Assembly (NCBI GenBank): GCA_023409975.1
Contig: JAEYQO010000096.1
Span: 1 to 40,972 of the forward strand
Direction: 5' to 3'
Source: Bacteroidota bacterium
GTDB lineage: Bacteria; Bacteroidota; Bacteroidia; Chitinophagales; Chitinophagaceae
DNA length: 40,972 nt
Below the pieces are notes generated by a model. It was not told the DNA's origin, did no database searches, and saw only the letters and a list, made by a program, of their open reading frames with translations. A program made the translations under genes and the position numbers. The stretch's first letter is position 1. The number at the start of each line of letters is the position of its first letter. Positions 1-9,246 of the stretch are shown here, piece after piece.

Positions 1-2976
1 ATTAATCACCCCATAGGTATTACCCGCCCTTGCATTCTGGGGGTATCCACGAAGATTGGTAGCTAATGCCTGAAAGGCGAAATTCTGGCCTACTGGTGCG
101 GGCATCGTACTTTGCTTTGCAAAAATCCAGTTGTCGACACCACCCAGAACATAGTTGATTCGCTGATTGCCACCGGAATGTGCGAAGGCCATCCGGGCAG
201 CAAGAATAGTGTGTTTGTATATCTTATGGTAGTTTCTGAAGTCGAAACCAAAATTGTAGAAACCACCATTTGGATTGGATAGCTTGTAGAAATATTCTGC
301 AAAGAACTTGTACCTAAGACCATAACGGATGTTCATGGCTGGCGACATGGTATTGTCGAATATATACTCCGCCCGTGTCATGGTCCAATAAGTATTGAGT
401 TTCTGCAAAGCAGGATGTGCAAGAGAAATGGTGTCTAATGCCAGGAAATGAAGAACGTCCTGCCGGAGGGCCATGTGCAGTCCCACGCTGCGTCTGCGAT
501 CAAAAGGATAATGGGCAGAACCCTGAAGGATGTTTGAAATGCTTTTACCGGTAGCAACATAAGGCGGTGCAGAAGGATCGGTATAGGGAATTGCATACTG
601 GTAACGTTCTTCTGATCGGAGGAAGAGGACTCCCCAGTCGACCCTGCGCTTAAAATTTTCATACTGCAGGAACCAGGTGAGTCCGCTGAGGTTTGCAGGG
701 ACCCTGATGCCCCCGGTAAAGCGGTGATCCTCCAAAAGATCATCGAGGCTCACAGTGATCAGTCCGCTCAACGGCCTGTTCAGGCTCGCGTCGAGCGACT
801 GATACCGATTGAACAGGATACTGTTATCCATTCTCACGGTAAATCCGTCCGGACGGAAGCTCAACCGGTACGGCTGCGCCCGCATTTTGACGTAGGTGCT
901 GTCAACAATGATGGAATCCTCTTCTGCTTCAGCTCCCAGTTCACCAAACGCGACTTCTTCCTCTTCCGGTAATTCTATTGCGTCTTCCGCAATCTCTTGT
1001 ACCTCATCACTTTCAAATTCAGACTGAAATATATTCCCCGACTGCAATACAGGCTTTGGCGCGGGCTCTGGCAGGCGGGTATTGGGTGACAGTACGGAAG
1101 GTGTATTCTCGGCATTTTTTACCGACATGGTGGTGGGCTGCAACTGCAGCGGAACGGCTGCTGTATCAGGGATTACCAGGGGCTTAAAGTAAACCTTATA
1201 CTGTTCGCCAACCTGGATCACTTCTGCAACCTGGTTGCTGGCCGGGTTATACTGGTGACTAATGATGCTTTGCGTATAGTTGGTCACTGGTACAGCATAT
1301 GCAGAGTCCCTGTTATTCTGATCACGGTCGAAAAGCACCACATACTTGTTTACAATACCGTTCTTATCGTACAGGAAGGCGAAATGTTCACTGCCGTACT
1401 GTATGGGTTGAGTGATCTGACCTTCTGTAATATTAGAAACCTGAAGCAGTTCCGGACGTTCAGATTTCGTATCATAGAAGAAGACATTCATAGGACCAGT
1501 GGGAAGTTCATTCACTTTGATAGGTACATTCAGATGCGGCGCGGTCCTGTTGGAAAGGAACAGTACCCCTCTTCTGGAGCCACCACTTACAAACCAGGGT
1601 TGTACATCATCCCAGGCATCATTGGAGATCGCTTTGAGTCTTGATCCTTTGATGGTGAATTGATAAAGATCGGTTTTACTTTTTCTTATAGTGGACAGTA
1701 TCAGCTTGTCATCGTCTTCCATGAAAGTCATCCCCAACACCCGGTCAAAACGGGTTGACGGCACGATGTAATCCTCTAACTTGGCACGTATAGAGTTGTA
1801 GATCCTGAGCCGCGTCTGCGACCCTTTCTTATAAAGTATCGCTAGCTTAAACCCGCTATTCGACCAGGCTAGCAGCGGATAATCAGGGTCCGGTTTTTCG
1901 TTATAGTCCTTTACACCTCCGGAGATAATGGTAGACTTTTTCTTTTCGCCACTCGTATACTGGATTATCACCTTGAATTCACCTTCTTTCCATTCCACAT
2001 AGGCGACGTCAAAGCCGCGTGGTGATAACCGTATATTTCTGATCTCTGTATTATCCTTGGGAACATCAATAGAAAGTATGGCTTCCTGCGTGCTGTCTGG
2101 CTGCACCTGAACTGCCGCATCTGCCTCGTAAACATTACTATAGAACTGGATGACAGAATCGTATGTATCTTTTATTTTAGAACCTAGCGTCATCTGAATG
2201 CCGTCAGCCAGACTGCTCTTCAGTTGCATGGTGTACAATAGACTTTTTACGGTCTGCTCTCCATAATTTTCTGATACGAATTTCCAGAAGGCTTTACCAG
2301 CCAGTTCCGGATTCCTTTCAGCTAATTCGTAAAATCCGTCTTCCGGATGCGCCTGGAGCAGGTTTTTCCAATCCGCTTCGGCCTGCGGATCCCAGCCGTC
2401 AACGAGATAGGCTATGAAACCGTTAGTGGTCCAGGCCGGTAAATTCAGCAGGAGGGCGTTCTTCACAATTTCACGCAGACTTTCACCGAATAACATGCGC
2501 TCCATTACAACCCGGCTCATACCGGCTCGTAATTGTCTGCGAACGTCTGTGTGAACCCCGGTAAAATAGATCACCAGTCTGTCACCAACAATATCGACGG
2601 TACCCGTGGGCACTGACTCCAACTGAGATTCGTTCTTCCTGCCGACATTCGTTTGCCTGTAGTCGTCAAAACTATTATATACAATGATGCTAAACCTCTT
2701 GGGAAACTTTCCGCTCATTTTCTGCTCTACCACCCTGATATCCTTCTCAGCCTGCTCAGCCACATATCGTGCGAGCTGACGTCCGGCAAGATCATAATGA
2801 TATATGCGGAAATGCTCCGTATCATAATAGCGCCAATCAAAAGTTCTGTACTGTACGCGACGCTGACCAAACGTCTCGGTGTAGGTCTGCGCATTGAGCG
2901 GTGCTGTTGATAGAAACAAGACGAGCCCCACCAGCACTTTCGGGAGTACAGCAATTAATCTATCGTACAAATTCAT
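1..2976 (-). CDS. Outer-membrane protein with peptidase MA-like pseudo-domain, TolB-like propeller and C-terminal barrel (3' end cut)
   Basis: I read this frame directly from the reverse strand: it stays open for 992 codons from the ATG at 2976 to the window edge, so the C-terminus is missing. Residues 1-30 form a signal peptide ending in LNAQ. Residues about 35-290 resemble a gluzincin (peptidase MA-like) fold: the LPAWTTNGFIAYL segment near 177-189 matches the usual LPxWFxEG pattern, but the Glu is Asn, and the expected HExxH site near 150-155 reads GMSRVV, so it should be inactive. Residues about 290-600 have repeats of the TolB/WD40-like propeller type. A very acidic linker lies near 655-692. 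The rest is rich in alternating aromatic and polar residues, as in an Omp85-like barrel. Probably an envelope protein; the exact role is unknown. The gene is divergent from the hydrolase at 3091. Confidence 0.75.
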   Translation of the reverse strand, partial: MNLYDRLIAVLPKVLVGLVLFLSTAPLNAQTYTETFGQRRVQYRTFDWRYYDTEHFRIYHYDLAGRQLARYVAEQAEKDIRVVEQKMSGKFPKRFSIIVYNSFDDYRQTNVGRKNESQLESVPTGTVDIVGDRLVIYFTGVHTDVRRQLRAGMSRVVMERMLFGESLREIVKNALLLNLPAWTTNGFIAYLVDGWDPQAEADWKNLLQAHPEDGFYELAERNPELAGKAFWKFVSENYGEQTVKSLLYTMQLKSSLADGIQMTLGSKIKDTYDSVIQFYSNVYEADAAVQVQPDSTQEAILSIDVPKDNTEIRNIRLSPRGFDVAYVEWKEGEFKVIIQYTSGEKKKSTIISGGVKDYNEKPDPDYPLLAWSNSGFKLAILYKKGSQTRLRIYNSIRAKLEDYIVPSTRFDRVLGMTFMEDDDKLILSTIRKSKTDLYQFTIKGSRLKAISNDAWDDVQPWFVSGGSRRGVLFLSNRTAPHLNVPIKVNELPTGPMNVFFYDTKSERPELLQVSNITEGQITQPIQYGSEHFAFLYDKNGIVNKYVVLFDRDQNNRDSAYAVPVTNYTQSIISHQYNPASNQVAEVIQVGEQYKVYFKPLVIPDTAAVPLQLQPTTMSVKNAENTPSVLSPNTRLPEPAPKPVLQSGNIFQSEFESDEVQEIAEDAIELPEEEEVAFGELGAEAEEDSIIVDSTYVKMRAQPYRLSFRPDGFTVRMDNSILFNRYQSLDASLNRPLSGLITVSLDDLLEDHRFTGGIRVPANLSGLTWFLQYENFKRRVDWGVLFLRSEERYQYAIPYTDPSAPPYVATGKSISNILQGSAHYPFDRRRSVGLHMALRQDVLHFLALDTISLAHPALQKLNTYWTMTRAEYIFDNTMSPAMNIRYGLRYKFFAEYFYKLSNPNGGFYNFGFDFRNYHKIYKHTILAARMAFAHSGGNQRINYVLGGVDNWIFAKQSTMPAPVGQNFAFQALATNLRGYPQNARAGNTYGVIN

Positions 2977-3050
2977 ACTTCTTGTTATCCTTAAAAAACC
3001 GTGCAGTAAGGTTAATTCCGGGGCTATAAAAGCTTTGTTCAGATAAATGA

Positions 3051-3058
3051 TAAGTTTG
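3051..3058 (+). promoter_or_regulatory. Candidate -7 box TAAGTTTG of the MBL hydrolase gene
   Basis: The sequence matches the Bacteroidota -7 consensus TAnnTTTG and lies 32 bp before the ATG at 3091, in the divergent gap with the gene at 2976. I see no convincing TTG at the expected -33 distance, so this is a moderate call. Confidence 0.4.
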
Positions 3059-3090
3059 CAACCTAAATTACTTAAAAAAGCTCATCTGAC

Positions 3091-3732
3091 ATGCTGCGGG
3101 TTAAAACTTTCACATTTAATGCATTCCAGGAAAACACCTATCTAATCATAAACGATTCAGGTAGTTGTTGGATTGTGGACCCGGGAATGTATGACAGTTT
3201 TGAGACAAAAGAACTTCTCGGTTATATCGCAAAGGAGGGCCTCAATCCTGTTGCCGTAGTCAACACACATGCCCATTTGGACCATATTTTCGGGGTTGAG
3301 GCTTGTAAGGATGCCTATAAAATTCCATTTCATGTGCATCAGGCAGAGCTGCCGGTTCTGAAGAATGCCAAAATCTCTGCCCAGCTTTATGGGTTCCAGT
3401 TATCAGAAGAACCAAAAGCAGATCACTGGATTACACCAGGCTTTATGGATTTTGAGGGTGAGGAGGTTGAAATACGCCTGACGCCGGGTCATTCACCGGG
3501 GAGTGTTGTTTTCTATTATAAATCCGGAGGCTGGTGTGTGGCTGGAGATGTGCTTTTTCAGGGGAGCATTGGAAGAACAGACCTTCCTGGCGGAAATCAT
3601 GAAACCCTGATGAACAGTATTTCCTCACAAATGCTGACCCTTCCAGATGATACGATCATCTATCCCGGACATGGACCGTCAACGACGATCAACGATGAAA
3701 AGAGATTCAATCCCTTTCTGCAGGATCTCTAG
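3091..3732 (+). CDS. MBL-fold metallo-hydrolase (glyoxalase II-like)
   Basis: A 213-residue protein of the metallo-beta-lactamase fold, probably a cytoplasmic zinc thioesterase of the glyoxalase II / YcbL type; the substrate cannot be read from the sequence. The metal site is complete: HAHLDH at residues 60-65 (HxHxDH), the His of TPGHSPGS, the Asp of AGDVLF and the His of YPGHGP near the C-terminus. The protein has the short single-domain length of this group and lacks the extra helical domain of classical glyoxalase II. The start is the first ATG and gives the usual MLRVKTFTFNAFQENTY opening. It converges on comB with only 3 bp between the stop codons. Confidence 0.9.
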   Translation: MLRVKTFTFNAFQENTYLIINDSGSCWIVDPGMYDSFETKELLGYIAKEGLNPVAVVNTHAHLDHIFGVEACKDAYKIPFHVHQAELPVLKNAKISAQLYGFQLSEEPKADHWITPGFMDFEGEEVEIRLTPGHSPGSVVFYYKSGGWCVAGDVLFQGSIGRTDLPGGNHETLMNSISSQMLTLPDDTIIYPGHGPSTTINDEKRFNPFLQDL

Positions 3733-3735
3733 GTT

Positions 3736-4467
3736 TCACTGCGCTTTCAGCCTGTCTCCCTTCAGAACCGGCACTACCGGGTGAAGATCCGGAGTCATAC
3801 AATACTCCATTTCTTTCTCTAGTCCGAAAGCAGAAAGCCGCAGGAAATGAGAACTTTCACGAATGAAGTCGAAGAGATTTCCTGAGGCCTGCTGATACAA
3901 TATCTTGGAGGCCCTTACGCTGTCACAATTGGTATGGAACTCATCACTGAGCCTATGGGCCACTGCCCCGGCAAAGAGCGTGTCCTCCAGATTAAACCGG
4001 TCCTTCCAACTGGCACAGGCCAGAAGTACATTCTGCTTCCTTCGGAGGAGGTAATCACAGACTGCTGAAAGATTCAGAAAAGAACCTGTAATAATCTCGC
4101 TGGCACCCTCTACCATATGTAAAAGCCTTGTACCATTGGTAGTTGTAAGGATAAGAGTCTTATCCTTTACAAAGTCGGCTGGATACTCCATGGGCGAATT
4201 ACCATGGGCAAGCCCAGGTGCGATCTTTCCATCCCGTTCTCCGGCCGTGAGACTTCCGGGCAGTGAACATCCAAGGTCAATGCATTCCTTCACTGAAGCG
4301 ACTGGTATAATCTCCCTGGCGCCATTGTGCAAAGCCGCCGCGATCGTCGAAGTGGCACGAAATACATCGATAATCACGACAATACAGTTTCTAGTATCGT
4401 ATAGATGAAGTAAGGCAGGTGATAGGCAGACTTCAAGGTGTGGCTTTCTGGAATCGAGCTGAGTCAT
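3736..4467 (-). CDS. comB: 2-phosphosulfolactate phosphatase, ComB family
   Basis: ComB is a Mg2+-dependent phosphatase that converts 2-phosphosulfolactate to sulfolactate. It is known from coenzyme M synthesis in archaea; in bacteria its product may feed other sulfonates. Family signatures visible here are DVFRATSTIAAAL near the N-terminus, TTNGTRLL in the middle and the ACASWKDRFNLEDTLFAGA stretch. I start it at the ATG at 4467 (243 aa). An upstream in-frame ATG at 4518 lies inside the gldN terminator hairpin and would add a hydrophobic tail not expected for this soluble enzyme. The gene lies directly downstream of gldN on the same strand but is separated from it by that terminator. Gliding Bacteroidota make sulfonolipids from cysteate, so a link is possible but inferred. 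Confidence 0.87.
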   Translation of the reverse strand: MTQLDSRKPHLEVCLSPALLHLYDTRNCIVVIIDVFRATSTIAAALHNGAREIIPVASVKECIDLGCSLPGSLTAGERDGKIAPGLAHGNSPMEYPADFVKDKTLILTTTNGTRLLHMVEGASEIITGSFLNLSAVCDYLLRRKQNVLLACASWKDRFNLEDTLFAGAVAHRLSDEFHTNCDSVRASKILYQQASGNLFDFIRESSHFLRLSAFGLEKEMEYCMTPDLHPVVPVLKGDRLKAQ

Positions 4468-4496
4468 AACAGATGCGCAAGTTAAACCCAAAAACA

Positions 4497-4526
4497 AAAA
4501 CGTCATGACAAAAGCCATGACGTTTT
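4497..4526 (-). terminator. Intrinsic terminator of the gldKLMN operon
   Basis: A perfect 11-bp stem (4497-4507 pairing with 4516-4526, arm AAAACGTCATG) closes an 8-nt loop. On the minus strand it is followed by the T-rich stretch GTTTTTG. It lies 22 bp after the gldN stop and 29 bp before the comB start, so it ends gldN transcription and makes comB largely independent. Confidence 0.8.
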
Positions 4527-4548
4527 AAATATTCTTTTGTTCACGGGC

Positions 4549-5466
4549 CTAATACACCCACATATCATGTTCCTTATTAAACAGCTCTTCGGCCAGACGC
4601 TTTCCCTCATACAGGGCATCAGTACCACCAAGCCCCATCTGGTTAAGGGACATGTCAAACGGATTGCTCACCTTAATTATATAGCTGGAGAAAAAACGAT
4701 TCTCAAAAAACTCATCCCAGGTCATTCTGGCAATATCATTGTCAGGATTATATACCTCGTATTGTGCAAGCAGGTTCCTTAATTCAGGATAATAGATCCA
4801 GAACATAGGAGTAGTAGCGCGGAAGGTATTATCATCGTTATAGATATCTCTCATTGGAGCCAAACCAATGATACGTACTACCATTCTTCCAAGATTACGG
4901 TCGAACACCCAATCCTCTTTCAAACGGAGTTTAGTAACAATTTCAGGATTGAATACGCTTTCTGTAATCGTCATTGTAGTCTCACCTGTCATCGGATTCT
5001 CAACATAGGTAGTATCTGGAGTACCAATCAACATCTCCATGATCTGATCTTTTGATAGCGCAGTCGTGAATCGATCGTCGATGGTAGAATATCCTTTGAT
5101 CTTACCTTTCTTGAGGGCATCGATCAGTATTTCAATAAACATACCGCCACCGGAGTACTCATCACCGGGAAAACGAAAAGCCATGTTCTGCTTCTGACGG
5201 GTGTCAATCTCCCTCCAGACACGCTTCTTCCAGAGGATATCGGCCTCACGGACAGGTTGCCATTCCAGCGGTACAGTTACGTGTTGCGTTCTATCGTATA
5301 CACCATCTCTGACCAGTGAAGGCTGCCAGTTGTCGTTTACCGCTTCTCCGGCAGGCTGAGTCTGTGCCTGATCCATAAGATTCGGGTTGGACTGTGCTAT
5401 CGCAATCCCTCCCATGAAAACAAGTGCTGCTGAAGCTGCCAGTCTGTATGCTTTGAGGATACTCAT
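4549..5466 (-). CDS. gldN: Gliding motility / T9SS ring protein GldN (PorN)
   Basis: GldN is the periplasmic protein that forms the large ring with the lipoprotein GldK under the outer membrane in the type IX secretion system; it also contacts the GldM shaft. The 305-residue protein has a signal peptide ending in GIAIAQ near residue 25, then the GldN domain with the typical pattern of aromatic and charged blocks (ADILWKKRVWREIDTRQKQN, FWIYYPELRN, TWDEFFENRFFSSYI). It is the last gene of gldK-gldL-gldM-gldN, 24 bp after gldM, and is followed by an intrinsic terminator. Length and order match the conserved operon. Confidence 0.95.
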   Translation of the reverse strand: MSILKAYRLAASAALVFMGGIAIAQSNPNLMDQAQTQPAGEAVNDNWQPSLVRDGVYDRTQHVTVPLEWQPVREADILWKKRVWREIDTRQKQNMAFRFPGDEYSGGGMFIEILIDALKKGKIKGYSTIDDRFTTALSKDQIMEMLIGTPDTTYVENPMTGETTMTITESVFNPEIVTKLRLKEDWVFDRNLGRMVVRIIGLAPMRDIYNDDNTFRATTPMFWIYYPELRNLLAQYEVYNPDNDIARMTWDEFFENRFFSSYIIKVSNPFDMSLNQMGLGGTDALYEGKRLAEELFNKEHDMWVY

Positions 5467-5490
5467 AAATCCTAGAATGATTTGCTGTTA

Positions 5491-7041
5491 TTAATTTAAG
5501 GTTAGTACAATGTTGTTCAAAGTACGGGTACGACCATCCGGTCCACGGGCTTTAATGTTTTCAATAAACACCTTATCGCCTATTCTAGCCATGTTCTTCT
5601 GGTAATTGTTAACTGTCGCATTACCGGAGAACATCGGACCATTAACTGTAAAAGGCCCCTGATACTCACCACGCTGAGGCAGATAACTGAAATCGAAGGA
5701 AGTAACCTGAAATCTAGCCTCGAAATCGAAATTCTCCAGATCAGCAGGAATACCCAATTGTGCTTTGAAAACATTCACGCCCAGATTTCCACCAGTCTTC
5801 TTAGCTACTTTGGCTACCGGATCAGGAATAATTTTAACCCTGATCTCCATGCCACCTACTGGTTTTGGTCCTGTTGGAGTTTTCGCGATGATAGAGGCAT
5901 CAACCTTCCCAGGTTTATTCACTCTGACATCATACTTCCCTTTGCCTGTTGATTTCAATTCTGCACCAGGGATGCTTACTGAGATATCTTCAATAGCGTA
6001 ACCTGCAGCAGAAACTGTAATCGGATTATCTACACCAATATAGAACACGTTCATTTTATCCAACTGCAGGGAGGCTCCTGTAGAACCAACCATGTACTGG
6101 AATTCGTATTCCCTGGACTCAATCCGGCCACCCAGATTCAATGACACCTGCCCACGGACTGTCTGAAGACCTACCCCAGAGGCAACAGTTTCCCATGAGG
6201 CAACACCATTCTGTACACTCGTCACGCGCCCGCTGCTGGTAGTCACTTCAGGATTGACGGCTTTGTTATAAGCAGCAAGCATGATCTGAGCTTCTACTTT
6301 CTGTCCGGCAAGTGCGTAAGAGTTCTTCGGAACAGCGATCGCTGCGATCTCGTCAAACTTCACCTGAACATCACCTGCTTCGCTGGCAAGCTGATTGATG
6401 ATCTGAGCTTCAGCATTCCTTACGTCATTCTGAAACTTGGAAAAAAGTGTCACTGCAGCCATTACCGGCATACTCTGAAAATAACCTACACTCCAGTCAG
6501 CATTTGGATTATTATCAGATTTCTTTGGATCGATGATGTGAAGTGGCAACTGACCCGCTAAAGCCTCACGAACCGAAGGACTTACCTGACTAAGCATAAA
6601 GTTTCTGGTTTCCAGGATCTTATTCTTAACCGTATCGCCACCTTTCTTTTCTACCAACAATAAAGTAGTTGCATCGATATCACTTTCGGCTTTGATAATC
6701 GTAGAATCATCATCATCATAACCACCGGATTGAGCGATGATTCTTTCCTTCCACACTTCAAGATAATCATACAGTTCCTGCGCTGAAGCACGTACCGCCT
6801 TTGCTTTATCATTAAAAGGCTTCACACGCTCACGCTGACCTTCCTGATTCTCCTGCTCTTCAAAGCTATCATACAGTTTCTCATTCTTATCCTGGATGGA
6901 AGCGTTAGAGGCACTGATACTTTGATTAATAGTCTTAAATGCATTCAAAATTTCGGATGATACATTTAATGCAAGCATTGCTGTCAACACCAGATACATC
7001 AGGTTGATCATCAACTGCCGCGGCTCCTTAGGTAGAGACAT
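5491..7041 (-). CDS. gldM: T9SS / gliding motor shaft protein GldM (PorM)
   Basis: GldM forms the dimeric shaft of the proton-driven motor: one inner-membrane helix packed inside the GldL pentamer and a long periplasmic rod that reaches the GldKN ring. The 516-residue protein begins MSLPKEPRQLMINLMYLVLT; Arg8 just before the single membrane helix (about 11-30) is the conserved residue thought to pair with the GldL glutamate. A helical D1 region follows (to about 220), then beta-rich D2-D4 domains ending in the conserved C-terminal domain. It lies 72 bp after gldL and 24 bp before gldN. Confidence 0.95.
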   Translation of the reverse strand: MSLPKEPRQLMINLMYLVLTAMLALNVSSEILNAFKTINQSISASNASIQDKNEKLYDSFEEQENQEGQRERVKPFNDKAKAVRASAQELYDYLEVWKERIIAQSGGYDDDDSTIIKAESDIDATTLLLVEKKGGDTVKNKILETRNFMLSQVSPSVREALAGQLPLHIIDPKKSDNNPNADWSVGYFQSMPVMAAVTLFSKFQNDVRNAEAQIINQLASEAGDVQVKFDEIAAIAVPKNSYALAGQKVEAQIMLAAYNKAVNPEVTTSSGRVTSVQNGVASWETVASGVGLQTVRGQVSLNLGGRIESREYEFQYMVGSTGASLQLDKMNVFYIGVDNPITVSAAGYAIEDISVSIPGAELKSTGKGKYDVRVNKPGKVDASIIAKTPTGPKPVGGMEIRVKIIPDPVAKVAKKTGGNLGVNVFKAQLGIPADLENFDFEARFQVTSFDFSYLPQRGEYQGPFTVNGPMFSGNATVNNYQKNMARIGDKVFIENIKARGPDGRTRTLNNIVLTLN

Positions 7042-7113
7042 CCTGTAATTTATTTACTATGGTTATAACTGTGTTTCGTTCGTCATCAATAATATCTCTC
7101 GACATCTTGATCA

Positions 7114-7929
7114 TTACCTTCCCTGCATAGCAGATAACATATTACCGTAAATCTGGTTCAGTGTTGTCAGGTTCTTAGACAAAAGAGCAATTTGCTCCTT
7201 GGCAGCCTGTGCATCAGAAGCACTGGAAGCCATCGCCTCAGAAGCACCCACCAGATTACTATAAAACTTGTTCATAGCCTTCAGATGGTTATTGGCATCC
7301 TGAAGTTCTACTTCATAGATCTGGTTCAAAGTGCCCAGGTTGCGGGAAAGTACCTGCACCTGAGAGTGGAACTTCGCGGTGTCTTCCGCAGCATTATTAA
7401 ATGCACTCATTGACTGTGTTGCGCCAACGAAAGTATTTTTCATTTCACCAAGTGCAGCGGCTGCTTCCTTAGCGCTTTCAGAATAATGGTTCGTAGCGGA
7501 GGTAACCTCAGTAATGTCCTTTACTTGCTCTACTACCTGTCCAAATCTCTGGAAGTTCTCATTCAGCTTTTTCAAATTAGCAGGTGTGATCTGAGCCTCT
7601 TCCAGCATCTGATCCAGTGAACGCGAAGACGATGTCTTCAACGCGTTATCCGGTTTTCCACCTTTACGATAAGCCTCTACATGCGGATTCTCATCCAGAT
7701 TAGGGTAGTAACGCTCCCAGTAGTAGTCTTTATGAGGTGGAAGGAGACCTAACATTGCGAAGATCAAAGCTTCAGTCAGCATTCCCACAGTAAGCATGAT
7801 ACCTGCGCCCTGCCAGTGTTGAATTTTGAATAATGCGCCCAACAATACTATAGAGGCACCCAGACCGATGATCAGGTTTTTGATGTATTTACCCTGTTTG
7901 GTCTCAAAGAACAGCGCTATCGAATTCAT
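7114..7929 (-). CDS. gldL: T9SS / gliding motor stator protein GldL (PorL)
   Basis: GldL is the pentameric inner-membrane stator that converts proton flow into rotation of GldM. The 271-residue protein has two membrane helices, about residues 18-36 and 41-63. Lys35 and His38 lie at the turn and Glu53 in the second helix (GMLTEALIF), matching the polar residues implicated in proton conduction. The remainder (about 70-271) is a cytoplasmic, helical, Ala/Gln/Asn-rich tail with two similar segments, LSRNLGTLNQIYEV and LSKNLTTLNQIYGN, so it contains an internal repeat. Its place between gldK (54 bp) and gldM (72 bp) is the conserved one. Confidence 0.95.
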   Translation of the reverse strand: MNSIALFFETKQGKYIKNLIIGLGASIVLLGALFKIQHWQGAGIMLTVGMLTEALIFAMLGLLPPHKDYYWERYYPNLDENPHVEAYRKGGKPDNALKTSSSRSLDQMLEEAQITPANLKKLNENFQRFGQVVEQVKDITEVTSATNHYSESAKEAAAALGEMKNTFVGATQSMSAFNNAAEDTAKFHSQVQVLSRNLGTLNQIYEVELQDANNHLKAMNKFYSNLVGASEAMASSASDAQAAKEQIALLSKNLTTLNQIYGNMLSAMQGR

Positions 7930-7983
7930 GTTTATTTTATTTACTTTTTGTTGTTAGACTTAAAGTTAGAACAATTCCAGATT

Positions 7984-9246
7984 TTATCTTGCAGGACTAT
8001 TTGTTAAAGCAGGGGCAATGATATGATAGATGTTACGGAATCCGATATATGCTTTGGCTGTATCTGCATACTCCCAATCGCGTGTACCTACCTGGAGGTA
8101 ATAGGCAACATCTCTCCAGCTACCACCACGAACAACTTTTCTGCGCATCCACTGTGGATCATTCTCACGTAACCTGTAGTTGATCTCAGGATTTACATCT
8201 GCAACGGTGTTATAGGCTGTACCAAAATAGGTGGAACTGGTCCATTCGGCAACGTTACCTGCCATATTATATAAACCGTAGTCATTAGGCCAGTAGCGAT
8301 CTACAGGCACAGTGTAAAGTCCTCCATCAGCAGCGTAATTGCCACGCTGAGGTTTAAAGTTAGCCAGGTAACAACCTTTCTTATTTACCAGGTATGGACC
8401 ACCCCATGGATAAGGTGACTCCTGACGACCGCCTCTTGCTGCCCATTCCCACTGTATCTCATTTGGTAAACGGAAATCACCCTCGAAATATTGTCTGTTA
8501 CGCTCCCTCTCTGCTCTCCAGAGATTGGTACGCCAGTTTGAGAACGCCTCAGCCTGAAAATAATTCACACCAACAACAGGATAGTTATTGAATGCAGGAA
8601 ACCAGTTATACTGCATCGCAATAGGCTCGTTGTACGAATAAGAGAACTGGCGCATCCAAACAGTAGTATCAGGATATACCGGTACCGTGTACCTGCGAAC
8701 AAAGTTTGTACGGGGCTGGTCTGGATTAGCCACCGCCTCTTCGTAGTCAAATGTTTCGTAGGAATAAGTTAGCCTGCTGTAATCAAACTCTCTTTTCCCC
8801 CAACCTGATTGCTCGGCGGGAATATAGAGACCTGCAAGCTGGTCCTGAACATCGGGATCATTGTAATTGATCCTTCTGCTGTAGTCAATACGCTGGCCTC
8901 CGTCCGGATCATCAATGAAGTCTCCAAGAATCGTATGAGCAACCGAGTCACGGACACTATTAGTAAACTGACGGTATTCCGCATTGGATATTTCTGTCGC
9001 ATCCATGTAAAAACCAGTCATCTGAACGGTACGGATCAATGCATCATTTCTTCCACGAACATCCTCATCGCTTGCGCCCATTTTTAAAACTCCTGACGGA
9101 ACATAGACCATTCCAAGCGGTACAGGTGCCCTATAGTTCATGTTGTTGGGAGCACCAACTAACTGACCTCCGGTACCCGGTCTTCCGCAGCTTGCAACCA
9201 TTGCTATCAACGCTACAGCCGAGATCTTCAGGGAAAGTTGTTTCAT
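7984..9246 (-). CDS. gldK: T9SS ring lipoprotein GldK (PorK), FGE-sulfatase fold
   Basis: GldK is an outer-membrane-anchored lipoprotein that forms the periplasmic ring with GldN. From the ATG at 9246 (420 aa) the N-terminus is a lipoprotein signal with lipobox V-A-S-C, Cys20. The earlier in-frame start at 9282 would add an Asn/Lys-rich stretch before the signal and is rejected. The body is a formylglycine-generating-enzyme-like (SUMF1/FGE-sulfatase) fold: MDATEISNAEYRQF, NEIQWEWAARGG, YNMAGNVAEW, VVRGGSWRD and a final YIGFR block. The paired cysteines of active FGE after RGGSW are absent, so the role is structural, as in known GldK. First gene of the operon. Confidence 0.95.
   Translation of the reverse strand: MKQLSLKISAVALIAMVASCGRPGTGGQLVGAPNNMNYRAPVPLGMVYVPSGVLKMGASDEDVRGRNDALIRTVQMTGFYMDATEISNAEYRQFTNSVRDSVAHTILGDFIDDPDGGQRIDYSRRINYNDPDVQDQLAGLYIPAEQSGWGKREFDYSRLTYSYETFDYEEAVANPDQPRTNFVRRYTVPVYPDTTVWMRQFSYSYNEPIAMQYNWFPAFNNYPVVGVNYFQAEAFSNWRTNLWRAERERNRQYFEGDFRLPNEIQWEWAARGGRQESPYPWGGPYLVNKKGCYLANFKPQRGNYAADGGLYTVPVDRYWPNDYGLYNMAGNVAEWTSSTYFGTAYNTVADVNPEINYRLRENDPQWMRRKVVRGGSWRDVAYYLQVGTRDWEYADTAKAYIGFRNIYHIIAPALTNSPAR

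Noticed and set aside
4468..4518. A longer comB starting at 4518
   Set aside because: The start codon would lie in the gldN terminator hairpin and add a hydrophobic leader to a soluble enzyme; the ATG at 4467 fits the family.
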